In this document: one piece after another, positions 8,064-17,920 of the stretch
How the letters are laid out: every line of letters begins with the position of its first letter
How positions within the stretch are numbered: the stretch's first letter is position 1
Origin: CAWBRT01 sp963819175
GTDB taxonomy: Bacteria > Acidobacteriota > Terriglobia > Terriglobales > Acidobacteriaceae
Assembly: GCA_963819175.1 (NCBI GenBank)
Contig: CAWFVJ010000018.1
Coordinates: 1 to 64,000 of the forward strand
DNA: 64,000 bases
Reading direction: 5' to 3'
Program-made: the position numbers and the translations under genes
Notes under the pieces: model-generated
What the model was told of the DNA's origin: nothing
Seen by the model: only the letters and a program-made list of their open reading frames with translations
Databases searched by the model: none

Positions 8064-8975
8064 ATGACCATTCCCACAATCGTCGCGCAGGCTTCGCAAC
8101 ATACGTGGTTCCAGGTTCTGAATAACTGGAGCGACGATACGTTTGAGTTCGTGCGCCACGACGTTCCAAAGATAGTCGGCGTTCTGATCATCGCCTTCAT
8201 CCTCTCTCATTTTCTGAAGGTCCTCAAAAAGCATCTGATCGAATTGAGCAGGCGGGACACGGTTCAGACCTCGCTCCGCGCCACGCAGTTACGGACCCTG
8301 GCAAGTGTGTTTCACAGCATCGGGCTGGTCGTGATCTGCTTTGTCGCGGGAATGCAGATTCTACCCGTGCTGGGCATCAATATCGGGCCGCTATTGGCAA
8401 GCGCCGGCATAGCGGGCTTGGCCATTGGTTTCGGCGCGCAGACGCTGGTTCGGGATTTCATCAATGGTTTCTTTATTCTCATCGAGAACCAGTTCGACAT
8501 CGGCGACGTGATCAAGCTCGGAGCCGTACAGGGGACGGTCGAGAGGTTGACGCTGCGGCGCACCGTGCTGCGCGATGTTGATGGTACCTTGCATACGATC
8601 CCGAACGGCCAGATCACGATCGTGTCGAACCTGACGCGCGACTGGACGCAACTGGCGTTGCACATTTCCGTGGGCTACAACGAGAACAGCGACCGTGTGG
8701 TGGAACTGCTGAAAGAAGTCGCCGGCGAGTTGCGGCACGATCCGGCGTTTACCGATTCGATCGTCGCCGAGCCCGTCGTTCCCGGCATTGAAAAGGTTTC
8801 GGCGGAAGAAGTCGACTATCTTATGCTGGTGAAAACCAAGCCCGGCGAGCAGTACGCGGTCAGTCGCGAGTTGCGGCGCAGAATCAAGGAATGTTTCGAC
8901 AAGAATGGTATTCAGCCGGGGGGCCAGCACCGTTTCTATGTGGTCGGAGACACTGCCTCAATGCCGAAGCCGTAA
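8064..8975 (+). CDS. Mechanosensitive ion channel of the MscS family
   Basis: An inner-membrane tension-gated channel that releases solutes on hypo-osmotic shock. The 303-residue protein has TM segments near residues 38-58 and 82-105 and the pore-lining TM3, LASAGIAGLAIGFGAQTLVRDF. The cytoplasmic beta domain follows with FDIGDVI and the HTIPNGQI motif. Length matches small MscS (about 290). An in-frame TTG lies 18 nt upstream, but TATAAT at 8051-8056 sits 7 nt before the ATG at 8064, arguing for a leaderless start at this ATG. Confidence 0.9.
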   Translation: MTIPTIVAQASQHTWFQVLNNWSDDTFEFVRHDVPKIVGVLIIAFILSHFLKVLKKHLIELSRRDTVQTSLRATQLRTLASVFHSIGLVVICFVAGMQILPVLGINIGPLLASAGIAGLAIGFGAQTLVRDFINGFFILIENQFDIGDVIKLGAVQGTVERLTLRRTVLRDVDGTLHTIPNGQITIVSNLTRDWTQLALHISVGYNENSDRVVELLKEVAGELRHDPAFTDSIVAEPVVPGIEKVSAEEVDYLMLVKTKPGEQYAVSRELRRRIKECFDKNGIQPGGQHRFYVVGDTASMPKP

Positions 8976-9019
8976 CCCTTGCGAGCTGCCGCCCGGTGGC
9001 GGATAGCTCCGGGTACATA

Positions 9020-9063
9020 CCCCTGAGTAGCGCAAGAAACCCACCCCTGAGCAGCGCAAAAAA
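9020..9063. repeat. Two-copy 24-nt direct repeat
   Basis: CCCCTGAGTAGCGCAAGAAA (9020-9039) recurs as CCCCTGAGCAGCGCAAAAAA (9044-9063). It fills much of the 136-nt gap between mscS and the next gene and has no coding sense. Function unknown. Confidence 0.7.
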
Positions 9064-9111
9064 AGTTGCGTGACATCTCACATCCCAGGGTTTTGCATCT
9101 AGAATTTTAGG

Positions 9112-9768
9112 ATGTGGTGGCGACTTCTTGGCGTCGATATCGCGGTGGGCGCTGTGCTGATCGCAGCGTGGTACTGGATATTTCTGCGCCTAAACCGCAG
9201 GCGGGGAGTGCGAATCCTGCAATGGATTGAGCAAGCTCTTGAAGGAAAAGGCCTTATCGCCGGGATGAAATGGCTGTCGGCTTCACGCATGCAGGTGCAA
9301 CTTCGGCTTTTCGACTCCGGCTTCTGCCAACCGTCGATGCTGGTCCGGCTATTGCCGCGTGAAACACCATTGCAATGGATCGTGAGCCTGCTGAGGCGGC
9401 GTCGCGAAACGCTCACCTTCGAATCCGACCTGCCTTGCGCTCCAAACTTCAATCTGGAAGTTCAGAACCATCGCTGGTGCGGCAGAAGCCGCCGCAAGCT
9501 TGTGCCTGACAAGAACTGGACCCTTTCCCGTGTGGGTCCGTTCGTCATTACCAGCCGTCCCGACTGGCAGCGTGACATCAAGAATATGGTGGAGTCGACC
9601 GTAGCCTCCCGCGATTGCAATTTCATCCAGGTGAAGTTCGGGCGCAGCACGCCGCATTTTTCAGCAACCATTCCGCTGACCACCCTTCAACCTGGTTCCA
9701 ACGTCGAAACCGGCGTCTTTGACGCACTCAAAGACCTCGCCGCCGGTGCTTCCGCATCCCGCTTTTGA
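9112..9768 (+). CDS. Unknown membrane-anchored protein (218 aa)
   Basis: One N-terminal membrane segment (about residues 6-27) is followed by RLNRRRG, predicting an inside-positive, outside-C-terminus or cytosol-anchored topology. The rest is a basic soluble domain without recognisable motifs. The start ATG at 9112 has no Shine-Dalgarno, but TAGAAT at 9100-9105 lies 6 nt upstream, so it is likely leaderless. It stands alone between mscS and the MBL hydrolase. I do not recognise a family. Confidence 0.6.
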   Translation: MWWRLLGVDIAVGAVLIAAWYWIFLRLNRRRGVRILQWIEQALEGKGLIAGMKWLSASRMQVQLRLFDSGFCQPSMLVRLLPRETPLQWIVSLLRRRRETLTFESDLPCAPNFNLEVQNHRWCGRSRRKLVPDKNWTLSRVGPFVITSRPDWQRDIKNMVESTVASRDCNFIQVKFGRSTPHFSATIPLTTLQPGSNVETGVFDALKDLAAGASASRF

Positions 9769-9813
9769 ACGGCGAATCTTAGGCGGGAATACTGGCGTCT
9801 AATACTCTTGTAA

Positions 9814-10695
9814 ATGTTAAGAAGCTCCATTCCTCGTAAAGCCCGGCAGCTCGGGCGCTTGGTCAAGCACTCCGCACTTACGCCGCGGACGGGAACCACG
9901 AAGTTTCCAGTATTGTCGGGCAGCGGACAGCTTGGGGTGACCTTTATCGGTCACTCGAGCTTTTTCCTGCAACTCGCAGGAAAGAACTTCGTTATCGATC
10001 CGAATTTTGCCCAATGGTTGTTTGTGCTGAAGCGGCTGCGCCGTCCGGGCCTTCGCATCGCAGATCTTCCGCCGATCGACGCCGTGCTGGTCAGCCATGC
10101 GCACTTCGATCACCTGCATCGGCCATCGTTACGGGCCATCGCCCGCGCTACGCGCCGCCAGTGCGGTCGCGCACCGGTACTGATCGTGCCGAGGCATCTG
10201 CGGGATTTGGTCTTTGACCTGGGCTACGAAAAGGTGATCGAGCTCCCCTGGTGGCAAGCCGCGCAAATCGGCGAGACGGAGATCACGGCGGTACCGGCTA
10301 ATCATTGGGGAGCGCGGATCATTCGCGACATGCATCGCGGATTCTGCGGCTTCGTGCTGCGCTCCTCCAAACACTCCGTCTATCACTCAGGGGATACGGC
10401 CTACTTCAGCGGTTTTGCCGAGATCGGCCGCAGGCTTTCTCCGAAGATTGCGCTCCTGCCTATCGGCTCATATAGTCCGCCATCGTTTCGGGCGGTTCAC
10501 GCCAGTCCCGAGGATGCATTACGAGGGTTTCGCGAGATGCAAGCGGGGCTGATGATTCCCATGCACTATGGAAGCTTCAAGCTTTCCCAGGAACCGATGG
10601 ATGAACCCGTGCGGCGACTTCTGGATGAAGCCGGCAGGTTGAATCTGCTTGATCGTGTACTGGTTCTGGAGGAAGGCGTCACCAAGGTTTTTTGA
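9814..10695 (+). CDS. Metallo-beta-lactamase-fold hydrolase (NAPE-PLD/UlaG-like)
   Basis: A 293-residue metal-dependent hydrolase. The metal site is visible as HAHFDH near residue 96, with further ligands in the ANHWGAR region, HSGDTAYF and the final HYGSF. The order and the IGHSSFFLQLAGKNFVIDP start are characteristic of the NAPE-PLD/RomA branch, which acts on phosphodiesters or lactones. The substrate here is unknown. The start has no Shine-Dalgarno and a weak TANNNT hexamer lies about 5 nt upstream. Confidence 0.8.
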   Translation: MLRSSIPRKARQLGRLVKHSALTPRTGTTKFPVLSGSGQLGVTFIGHSSFFLQLAGKNFVIDPNFAQWLFVLKRLRRPGLRIADLPPIDAVLVSHAHFDHLHRPSLRAIARATRRQCGRAPVLIVPRHLRDLVFDLGYEKVIELPWWQAAQIGETEITAVPANHWGARIIRDMHRGFCGFVLRSSKHSVYHSGDTAYFSGFAEIGRRLSPKIALLPIGSYSPPSFRAVHASPEDALRGFREMQAGLMIPMHYGSFKLSQEPMDEPVRRLLDEAGRLNLLDRVLVLEEGVTKVF

Positions 10696-10936
10696 TCTCC
10701 GCTATACGAACCACTGGTTGTTCCGGTTGCGCGCGCTGCATCTCCGAACCGCATGCACAGAATGTGACACTGCTCTCAGACAAAAGCCTTAACCCCCGCA
10801 AACTGGCATCGCAAATCGTGCCGATTTAGGCTCACTCCCGGCTAATTCCTGAAATTCACCGATGACACGAACGTGACACTCAGGTATCTTGTACGGAAGC
10901 ACTCAGAAGCACTGCTCCTGTGGTGGAACACTCACG

Positions 10937-13900
10937 ATGTGGATTGTACGACTAGCTCTCCGCAGACCGTATACGTTCGTCGTGGTCTCGCTGTTGGTAT
11001 TCATTCTGGGAATATCAGCGATCGTCACGACCCCCAAGGACATTTTTCCGATCATTGATATTCCTGTCGTCAGTGTTATCTGGAGCTATACCGGGCTTTC
11101 ACCGGACGAGATGGCGAACCGGATGGTTACTATCTCCGAACGGGCGATGACGACCACTGTTAACGATATCGAACACATTGAGTCGCAAGCTTATTCGGGC
11201 GTCGCAGTCATCAAAGTCTTCTTTCAGCCGAACGCCAAGGTGGAAGTCGCGCTTTCGCAAGTGACCGCACTGGTACAGACGCAGTTGAGAATCATGCCTC
11301 CGGGCACCACTCCCCCGAACATCGTCAAATACGATGTCTCATCGGTTCCGGTCCTGCAGATGGGTCTTTCCGGGGAGGGTTTAAGCGAGCAGCAGCTTTT
11401 CGATTACGGTTTGAATTACGTCAGAACGCAACTGGCGACCGTGCAGGGCGCGTCTGTTCCGCTGCCTTATGGCGGCAAGCAGGCGCAGGTCATGGTCGAT
11501 CTCATCCCCAGCCAGCTTTACGCCAAGCATCTGTCGCCGGCGGACGTCTCCAATGCAATCTCGTTCCAGAACCTGATCCTGCCGACAGGATCGGTCAAGA
11601 TGGGCGACCGCGAGTACGCCGTTCGCCTCAACAGCAGCCCGCGGACGATAGCGGAGATGAATGAGCTGCCGATCAGGGCGTCTGGCGGGGCCGTGGTGCT
11701 GATGAAGGATGTGGCCCAGGTACGCAGCGGGTTTTTGCCGCAGATCAACGTGGTGCGCATCAATGGCAACCGTGCATCGCTGATGACGGTCCTGCGCAAC
11801 GGGCACGCTTCCACGCTGGACATCGTGAGGGAGGTCAAGGCGGCTCTGCCACGCGTACAGTCGATTCTCCCCCCCGCGTTGAAAATCACCCCGCTCTTCG
11901 ATCAATCGTTGTTCGTGCGCGCCTCGATCTACAGCGTCTTGAAAGAGGGCGTGATCGCGGCGATGCTGACAGGCCTTATGATCCTGATGTTCCTGGGAAG
12001 CTGGCGCAGCACGCTGATCGTTTGCACCTCGATTCCGCTTTCCATCCTGACTTCGCAGATCATTCTCAGCGCGCTCGGGCACAGCATTAACGTGATGACA
12101 CTGGGCGGCATGGCCCTGGCGGTGGGAATCCTGGTGGACGATGCCACGGTCACCATCGAAAACGTACACCGCAACATGGCAATGAGGAAGCCGCTGACGC
12201 GCGCGCTGCTCGATGGCGCGCAGCAGATCGCAGTGCCGACCTTTGTCTCCACGCTTTCCATCTGTATCGTTTTCGTGCCGGTAGTGCTGCTGACCGGAGC
12301 CGCCAGATTTCTGTTTACGCCTCTGGCCATGGCGGTTGTGTTCGCCATGCTTGCCTCCTACTTCTTCTCGCGAACCCTGGTCCCGACCATGGTGCACCAC
12401 ATGCTCGGGCCCGAAGTGCCGATCTATGCGACCGAAGAAGGCAAGCGCGGACACCACATGGACCTGGGGTGGGTGTGGCGCCTGCATTTCAGGTTCGACG
12501 ATTGGTTTGAGGGCATGCGCGAGCGTTATCGCCGGCTGCTGGAATGGAGCTTGCATAACCGGCAATTAGTGCTCGGGCTGTTCGCGATTTTCGTGGCCGC
12601 CTCTTCGCTGCTGATCTTCGTCATCGGGCAGGACTTTTTCCCCTACGTCGACTCCGGGCAAATGCGCTTGCACGTGCGCTGTCCGGCGGGTACCCGCGTG
12701 GAGACCACCGAGCAGATATTCGCCCAGGTTGACGAAGAGATCCGCCGCATCATCCCGCCCGAAGAGGTGCAGCTCATTATCGACAACATCGGGCTTCCGG
12801 TCAGTGGCATCAACCTGGCGTTCAGCGATACTGCCAGCATCAGCGCCGCTGACGGCGACATCCTGATTTCGCTCAATCCTGAGAAGCACGGTCCAACCCG
12901 GGAGTACATGCGGTTGCTCCGCGAAAGGTTGACGGAGAAATTTCCGCAGGAAGTTTTCTTCTTTGCGGCCGCCAACATGACCACTCAGATTCTGAACTTC
13001 GGGCTGCCCGCGCCCATCGACGTTCAGGTGGTTGGCCGCGACCCGGTAACGAACTACGAGGTGGCCGAACGGCTGCTGGCGCGGGTGCGCAAGGTGGCGG
13101 GCGTGGTTGACGCGCACATCCATCAGGAGGTGACGCGCCCGCAATTCGACGTCAATGTGGATCGGGCAAAAGCACAGCAACTTGGGCTGACGCAGCGCGA
13201 TGTTGCGCAGAGCATGCTGGTTTCACTCAGCGGCAGCTATATGGCTGCGCCCAATCAGTGGTTGAATCCAGCTACCGGCATCAACTACAACGTTACGGTT
13301 CAGACTCCGCAGTCCTCGATTTCGTCCCTGGACGCAATGCAAGCAACGCCGGTGAACGGCCCGCAAAACATCCAGACAAACGCCAAGGACACGCATCTGC
13401 TGGCAAACCTGGCGAAGTTCAAGCGCTCGACCTCTCCAGTCCTGATCAGCCATTACAACGTGCAGCCGGTGTTCGACATTCTCTGTGATGTCGATCTGCG
13501 CGACCTGGGTGGAGTGGCGCGTGATGTCCAGAAAATTCTGGATGACGAGACTAACTCGGGGAAGCTGCCCCGCGGCTCCTGGCTGGTCATGCGCGGGCAG
13601 GCGGAGACGATGCATAGCTCGTTCGTGCGCCTCGGCTTGGGTATCGGCTTTGCGGTGATCTTCATTTACCTTCTGATGGCAGTCAACTTTCAGTCATGGC
13701 TCGATCCGTTTATTATCCTCATGGCGCTGCCCGGCGCCTTCGCCGGCATTGTGTGGATGCTATTTATCTCACAGACAACCTTCAGTGTTCCGTCCATGAT
13801 GGGTACAATCATGGCAATCGGCGTCGCGACCGCGAATAGTATTCTGGTGGTCAGCTTTGCGAACGACGAGCGCGCAACCGGCATGGGACCGTTGGAAGCG

Positions 13901-14182
13901 GCGCTTTCGGCCGGTTACGTTCGGCTGCGCCCGGTCTGCATGACCGCCTTAGCCATGGTCATCGGCATGGTTCCTATGGCTTTGGGCTTGGGCGAAGGCG
14001 GCGAGCAGAACGCGCCGCTGGGGCGGGCAGTGATCGGCGGCTTGCTATTTGCGACCGTGAGCACACTGTTTATCGTGCCGATTTTCTATACCGTTTTCCG
14101 CAAGAAGGCCCCGATCGATTGGGACAAGGAGATCGACCTCGAAGCGCATGAGGGGTTGGAAGAAGGGACGCAACCTGCGTAG
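10937..14182 (+). CDS. RND-family efflux pump, inner-membrane permease
   Basis: A 1081-residue proton-driven exporter of the AcrB superfamily. The frame is open 48 nt further, but homology begins at ATG 10937 (MWIVRLALRRP), which has GGTGGA upstream. It has the usual duplicated plan: TM1 at the N-terminus, a periplasmic porter domain, TM2-6 with the Asp pair in VGILVDDATVTIENVHR, a second porter domain and TM8-12. In TM10, the Lys of the AcrB proton relay appears replaced by Ala (GVATANSILVV), as in several acidobacterial pumps. Adaptor and TolC genes follow directly, making a full tripartite system. Substrate unknown. Confidence 0.92.
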   Translation: MWIVRLALRRPYTFVVVSLLVFILGISAIVTTPKDIFPIIDIPVVSVIWSYTGLSPDEMANRMVTISERAMTTTVNDIEHIESQAYSGVAVIKVFFQPNAKVEVALSQVTALVQTQLRIMPPGTTPPNIVKYDVSSVPVLQMGLSGEGLSEQQLFDYGLNYVRTQLATVQGASVPLPYGGKQAQVMVDLIPSQLYAKHLSPADVSNAISFQNLILPTGSVKMGDREYAVRLNSSPRTIAEMNELPIRASGGAVVLMKDVAQVRSGFLPQINVVRINGNRASLMTVLRNGHASTLDIVREVKAALPRVQSILPPALKITPLFDQSLFVRASIYSVLKEGVIAAMLTGLMILMFLGSWRSTLIVCTSIPLSILTSQIILSALGHSINVMTLGGMALAVGILVDDATVTIENVHRNMAMRKPLTRALLDGAQQIAVPTFVSTLSICIVFVPVVLLTGAARFLFTPLAMAVVFAMLASYFFSRTLVPTMVHHMLGPEVPIYATEEGKRGHHMDLGWVWRLHFRFDDWFEGMRERYRRLLEWSLHNRQLVLGLFAIFVAASSLLIFVIGQDFFPYVDSGQMRLHVRCPAGTRVETTEQIFAQVDEEIRRIIPPEEVQLIIDNIGLPVSGINLAFSDTASISAADGDILISLNPEKHGPTREYMRLLRERLTEKFPQEVFFFAAANMTTQILNFGLPAPIDVQVVGRDPVTNYEVAERLLARVRKVAGVVDAHIHQEVTRPQFDVNVDRAKAQQLGLTQRDVAQSMLVSLSGSYMAAPNQWLNPATGINYNVTVQTPQSSISSLDAMQATPVNGPQNIQTNAKDTHLLANLAKFKRSTSPVLISHYNVQPVFDILCDVDLRDLGGVARDVQKILDDETNSGKLPRGSWLVMRGQAETMHSSFVRLGLGIGFAVIFIYLLMAVNFQSWLDPFIILMALPGAFAGIVWMLFISQTTFSVPSMMGTIMAIGVATANSILVVSFANDERATGMGPLEAALSAGYVRLRPVCMTALAMVIGMVPMALGLGEGGEQNAPLGRAVIGGLLFATVSTLFIVPIFYTVFRKKAPIDWDKEIDLEAHEGLEEGTQPA

Positions 14183-14188
14183 TTGGAA

Positions 14189-15631
14189 ATGAACCAGATG
14201 AATTCCAATGATCCGATGAATAGCGGCTCAGTCGCAGAGCAAATGCAGGTTGAGACCGATCAAAAAACGGGGCAGATTGCGCCCGAACATCGCCGCGATC
14301 TGCGTTCCACCAAAGCGGTCTTCAGGCTCGGCCTGTTGATGCTGGTCGTCTTCGGGCTAATTCTGATTTTGGGCTACATCCCGCGCTTCCGGAATAAGGA
14401 GGCGATCGCCAAGGCGGCGAAGCGTCAGCAGGAGTCGGTTCCCGTGGTTGCGGTGACCGCTGCCGTGAGGTCGAAGTCGAGTGCCGAGCTCTCTTTGCCA
14501 GGGTCCACCGCCGCACAGATGGAAGCGCCGATCTACGCGCGCGCTTCGGGCTATGTCGCTAAGCGCCTGGTGGACATCGGCGACCACGTCAAGGCAGGGC
14601 AACTGCTCGCCATCATCGACGCTCCGGATCTGGATCAGCAGGTGGACCAGGGACGCGCCAGCCTGCAACAAAGCGAATCCGCGCTGCGCCAGGTGCAGGC
14701 GCAGGCAAAGCTGGCCAGCGTGACCTGGGAGCGTTACAAGGTGCTGGTAGCGCGAGGGGTTTTCTCCAAGCAGGACGGCGACACGCAGGAGGCAAACTTC
14801 AACATCTCCCAGGCGAATGTGCGAGCGGCGGAAGATACGGTTAACGCCAGCCGCGCGAACCTGCGGCGCCTGATTGAGTTACAGGCCTACGAGCGCGTGC
14901 GGGCGCCGTTCGATGGTGTCATCATCACCCGCAACATCGATGTCGGCGCGCTGATTTCCGTCGCAGGCGGCGGCCTCGGTGGAGGAGTCAACACTGCGGG
15001 GACAGGAAGTGTCACTATCCCAGTAACGGGCAGCGCTACGCTGGGCGCGGAAATGTTTCGCCTTGCCCGCCTGGATCATCTGCGTGCCTACGTAAGCGTG
15101 CCCGAACGCAACGCGCAATATGTCGCAGTCGGGCAAACGGTAAGCCTGGTGTTTGATTCCGCTCCCGGAAAGAATTTTAAGGGCAAAGTGGTTCGCACCT
15201 CGCATGCAATCGATTCCACCACTCGCACCATGCTGACGGAGATACAGGTAGAAAACCGCGACGGCCAGTTGATGCCCGGAACTTTCGGAACCGTAACCTT
15301 TAACAACGTCCGTGCGCTACCGCCGGTGATCGTTCCCGGGGACACAATCATTACCCGCTCCAACGGAATGATGGTTGCGCTGGTGCGCAACAATACGGTG
15401 CATCTGCAACCGGTGGTGGCGGGGCGCGATTACGGCGCGAATGTCGAAATCCGCGAAGGACTCCAGGAGGGAGATCTCGTAGTCGTGAACCCTGGCGACT
15501 CCGCGAAGGACGGAGCCAGAGTGACGACACGGGTGCTTGCCGACGCCCAGCCGGAAGCCGGTTCTGGCGGGCGGGACAAAGCGACCAAGACGCGGAATTC
15601 GGCTTCGCCCGAGCAGTCTTCCGCGGAATGA
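14189..15631 (+). CDS. RND efflux periplasmic adaptor (membrane fusion protein)
   Basis: A 480-residue HlyD/AcrA-type adaptor bridging the pump and the TolC channel. After an N-terminal hydrophilic tail (about 45 residues) there is one TM segment (GLLMLVVFGLILILGYIP). A lipoyl/barrel-sandwich half (YARASGYVAKRLVDIGDHVKAGQ), a coiled-coil hairpin rich in Gln/Ala, the second lipoyl half (YERVRAPFDGVI), a beta-barrel and the membrane-proximal domain follow. A Gly/Thr-rich insert lies inside the barrel. ATG 14189 is 6 nt after the pump stop, with only a weak GGA before it. Translation is probably coupled. Confidence 0.9.
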   Translation: MNQMNSNDPMNSGSVAEQMQVETDQKTGQIAPEHRRDLRSTKAVFRLGLLMLVVFGLILILGYIPRFRNKEAIAKAAKRQQESVPVVAVTAAVRSKSSAELSLPGSTAAQMEAPIYARASGYVAKRLVDIGDHVKAGQLLAIIDAPDLDQQVDQGRASLQQSESALRQVQAQAKLASVTWERYKVLVARGVFSKQDGDTQEANFNISQANVRAAEDTVNASRANLRRLIELQAYERVRAPFDGVIITRNIDVGALISVAGGGLGGGVNTAGTGSVTIPVTGSATLGAEMFRLARLDHLRAYVSVPERNAQYVAVGQTVSLVFDSAPGKNFKGKVVRTSHAIDSTTRTMLTEIQVENRDGQLMPGTFGTVTFNNVRALPPVIVPGDTIITRSNGMMVALVRNNTVHLQPVVAGRDYGANVEIREGLQEGDLVVVNPGDSAKDGARVTTRVLADAQPEAGSGGRDKATKTRNSASPEQSSAE

Positions 15632-15741
15632 GAAACCCGGCAATCAGCACACCAATTCAAGGCGATAGGCGTCGTCGTATCTGTCCGGCGCCAAACACAC
15701 AGTTCGTGTGCCCTGTGGGCGAGCAGTCAATAGAAGGCGAG

Positions 15742-17772
15742 ATGAGATCAATTTCACGTTTGCTGCGGCGGGGATCTTTTCTGCTTTGTGCGACGCTGGC
15801 GTTAACTGCGGTCGCGCAGGATGAGGCCGCGTCCACGGCGAAGCAGCCGATTACGGATAACACGATCGAACAGCGATACAACGAAAGCGAGTTGTCCACC
15901 ACGCTCCGGAAGGCGGAAAAGACGGAGACGCGTCCGGCCGGCGAATCGGCAAAGGGATTGGGTCGTCCGGCGTTTCTCGGCGCATACCACGTCCACTTCG
16001 TTCCTCCGTTGCATTTGCAGAATACCGATCGGCTGGCCAATCTGATCCGCCAGGGAAGACTTTATCTCTCGTTGCATGACACCATTCTGCTGGCTGTGGA
16101 AAACAATCTTGACGTCGAGCAGCAGAGATATCAGATCGCGATGGCGGATACCGACATTGTGCGCGCAAAGGGAGGCGGAGTGACCCGCGGCCTGCCGCTC
16201 ACCGTGCTGCAGTCGCCGGTCGGCATCGGCGGTCCCGGCAGCCCGCTGCTGAACAGCGCGGCCAGCACAGGCGCGGTGAGCCCTACGGCTTCGACCGTGG
16301 CCAATGTCTTCGACGTAAACCAGCTCACGGAAGCGCAGACGAACCTTTCCATCCAAGGGCCCACCTCGTTCTCGTCGGGGCCGCCCATTCCCGGCTACGA
16401 TCCGACCCTGGTGGGACAGTTGGCGTGGATGCATCTGGAGTCAATTGCAATCGCGCCCGTCCGCCCCGTCGTTACCAGTAACACATTCGGCAATCTTACT
16501 TTAGCGCAGGGGTTCAGCCCGGGTACGCAGCTCCTCGTCGGCTCCACAAACGCTTCTGACATCTTGAACCTTTTCGGTTCGAACCCCGATCCGTTCCATC
16601 GTCCCAACGTGGTCGGCAGCATTACGCAGCCGCTATTGCGTGGCTTTGGAACAGGCGTCAATCGCCGATACATTCGTATCGCGGAGAACAACCTTAAGGT
16701 GTCGCGGCTGGTTTTTCGCCAGCAGCTCACGGATCTTATCTTCGGCGTCAGCCGGCTTTACTACGACTTGGTGAGTTTGAACGAAGACGTCAAGGTGAAG
16801 CAGGAGACACTGACGGCGGCGCAGCACCTCTACGAAGATGACAAAAGCCAGGTTGAGGTCGGAACGCTTGCTCCGCTTGAGCTGACGCGAGCGCAGGCGC
16901 TGGTTTCGGCCAGCGAGCTTGATCTCACTCGTGCGCGGGGGCTGGTCGCGCAACAGGAAGCGGTAGTCAAGAGCGTGATTTCGCGAACCGGAACGGCCGC
17001 CGCCGTTTTGTCCGGCGTGCGAATCATACCGACTGATTCCATCGTCGTTCCGGCGACTGAGAGCTCTCCCCCGATGCCGGAGCTGATTCGGCAGGGCTTG
17101 GCAAATCGCGCCGATTTGGCCCAGGCGACTATCCAGGTCAAGAACGCCGAAATCAGCGTGAAGGGCTCGCGCAACCAGGTCCGTCCGGAAATCGACCTGA
17201 TCGGGACGGCAATGACGCGCGGCAATATTGGCAGCAGCTCCATCATCAGTGTGGCGCCGGTTGCGTTGCCGCCGTCCACGCCTGCCGGCAAACAGACCCA
17301 CCTGTACGAAGCCGGCATCCAAGTCAATGTTCCTTTCCGCAACCGCATCGCGCAGGCCGATGCCGCGCGAGACGAGATCCAGCTTCGGCAAATGCAGGCG
17401 CGGCTGCAACAACTGGAAAACCAGGTGCGCGACGAAATCGAAAATGCGCTCACCGCGCTCCAGGTGGCGAGATCCGCCTATGTCGCCGCGGTCCGCAGCC
17501 GTCAATTTCAGGAGCAACTGCTTGACGCCGAAAGACAAAAGCTGTCGGTGGGAGCGTCGATTAACTTTTTCATCGTGCAGGATCAAGGGTTTCTTGCGCA
17601 GGCGCGTTCGTCAGAGGTGGTGGCCCGCAGCACTTATATCAAGTCCCGGGTTTCGCTGGAACGCGCAATCGGGGCGCTGCTGGAGTCCCACAACATCCAG
17701 CTCGACGATGCGATTCGCGGCGAACTCCCGGATTTGCCGCCCGCTGGCGCGGAGACGCCCAAGAACAACTAA
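15742..17772 (+). CDS. TolC-family outer-membrane efflux protein
   Basis: A 676-residue outer-membrane channel of the efflux system. ATG 15742 starts a signal peptide (MRSISRLLRRGSFLLCATLAL, cleavage near AVAQ). The longer open frame has no signal and overlaps the adaptor. Two TolC repeats can be followed: an N-terminal helix pair around the DTILLAVENNLDVEQQRY motif and the second around FRNRIAQADAARDEIQLRQMQARL. The mature protein is longer than typical TolC (about 450-500) because of a Pro/Gly/Ser-rich N-terminal region and an insert before the first beta strands. It ends the efflux operon. Confidence 0.88.
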   Translation: MRSISRLLRRGSFLLCATLALTAVAQDEAASTAKQPITDNTIEQRYNESELSTTLRKAEKTETRPAGESAKGLGRPAFLGAYHVHFVPPLHLQNTDRLANLIRQGRLYLSLHDTILLAVENNLDVEQQRYQIAMADTDIVRAKGGGVTRGLPLTVLQSPVGIGGPGSPLLNSAASTGAVSPTASTVANVFDVNQLTEAQTNLSIQGPTSFSSGPPIPGYDPTLVGQLAWMHLESIAIAPVRPVVTSNTFGNLTLAQGFSPGTQLLVGSTNASDILNLFGSNPDPFHRPNVVGSITQPLLRGFGTGVNRRYIRIAENNLKVSRLVFRQQLTDLIFGVSRLYYDLVSLNEDVKVKQETLTAAQHLYEDDKSQVEVGTLAPLELTRAQALVSASELDLTRARGLVAQQEAVVKSVISRTGTAAAVLSGVRIIPTDSIVVPATESSPPMPELIRQGLANRADLAQATIQVKNAEISVKGSRNQVRPEIDLIGTAMTRGNIGSSSIISVAPVALPPSTPAGKQTHLYEAGIQVNVPFRNRIAQADAARDEIQLRQMQARLQQLENQVRDEIENALTALQVARSAYVAAVRSRQFQEQLLDAERQKLSVGASINFFIVQDQGFLAQARSSEVVARSTYIKSRVSLERAIGALLESHNIQLDDAIRGELPDLPPAGAETPKNN

Positions 17773-17800
17773 AGGCCGCGGGAAAACTATTCTCCGAGGA

Positions 17801-17830
17801 TGTCATCCTGAGCAGAGCGAAGGATCTGCT
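17801..17830. repeat. GTCATCCTGAGC-type interspersed repeat, single half
   Basis: TGTCATCCTGAGCAGAGCGA followed by AGGATCTGCT matches the half-unit of a repeat that also occurs as inverted pairs at 43651-43760 and 57320-57438. It lies just downstream of the tolC stop, the usual intergenic position. Confidence 0.7.
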
Positions 17831-17920
17831 GTTTCCGGCGAGCCTAATGCGGCTCGGTGTTCTCTGTCTTCTCACTCCGAAATCGCACTGCTCGAGCTAC
17901 TTTGCGCTACAGTAGAGGCT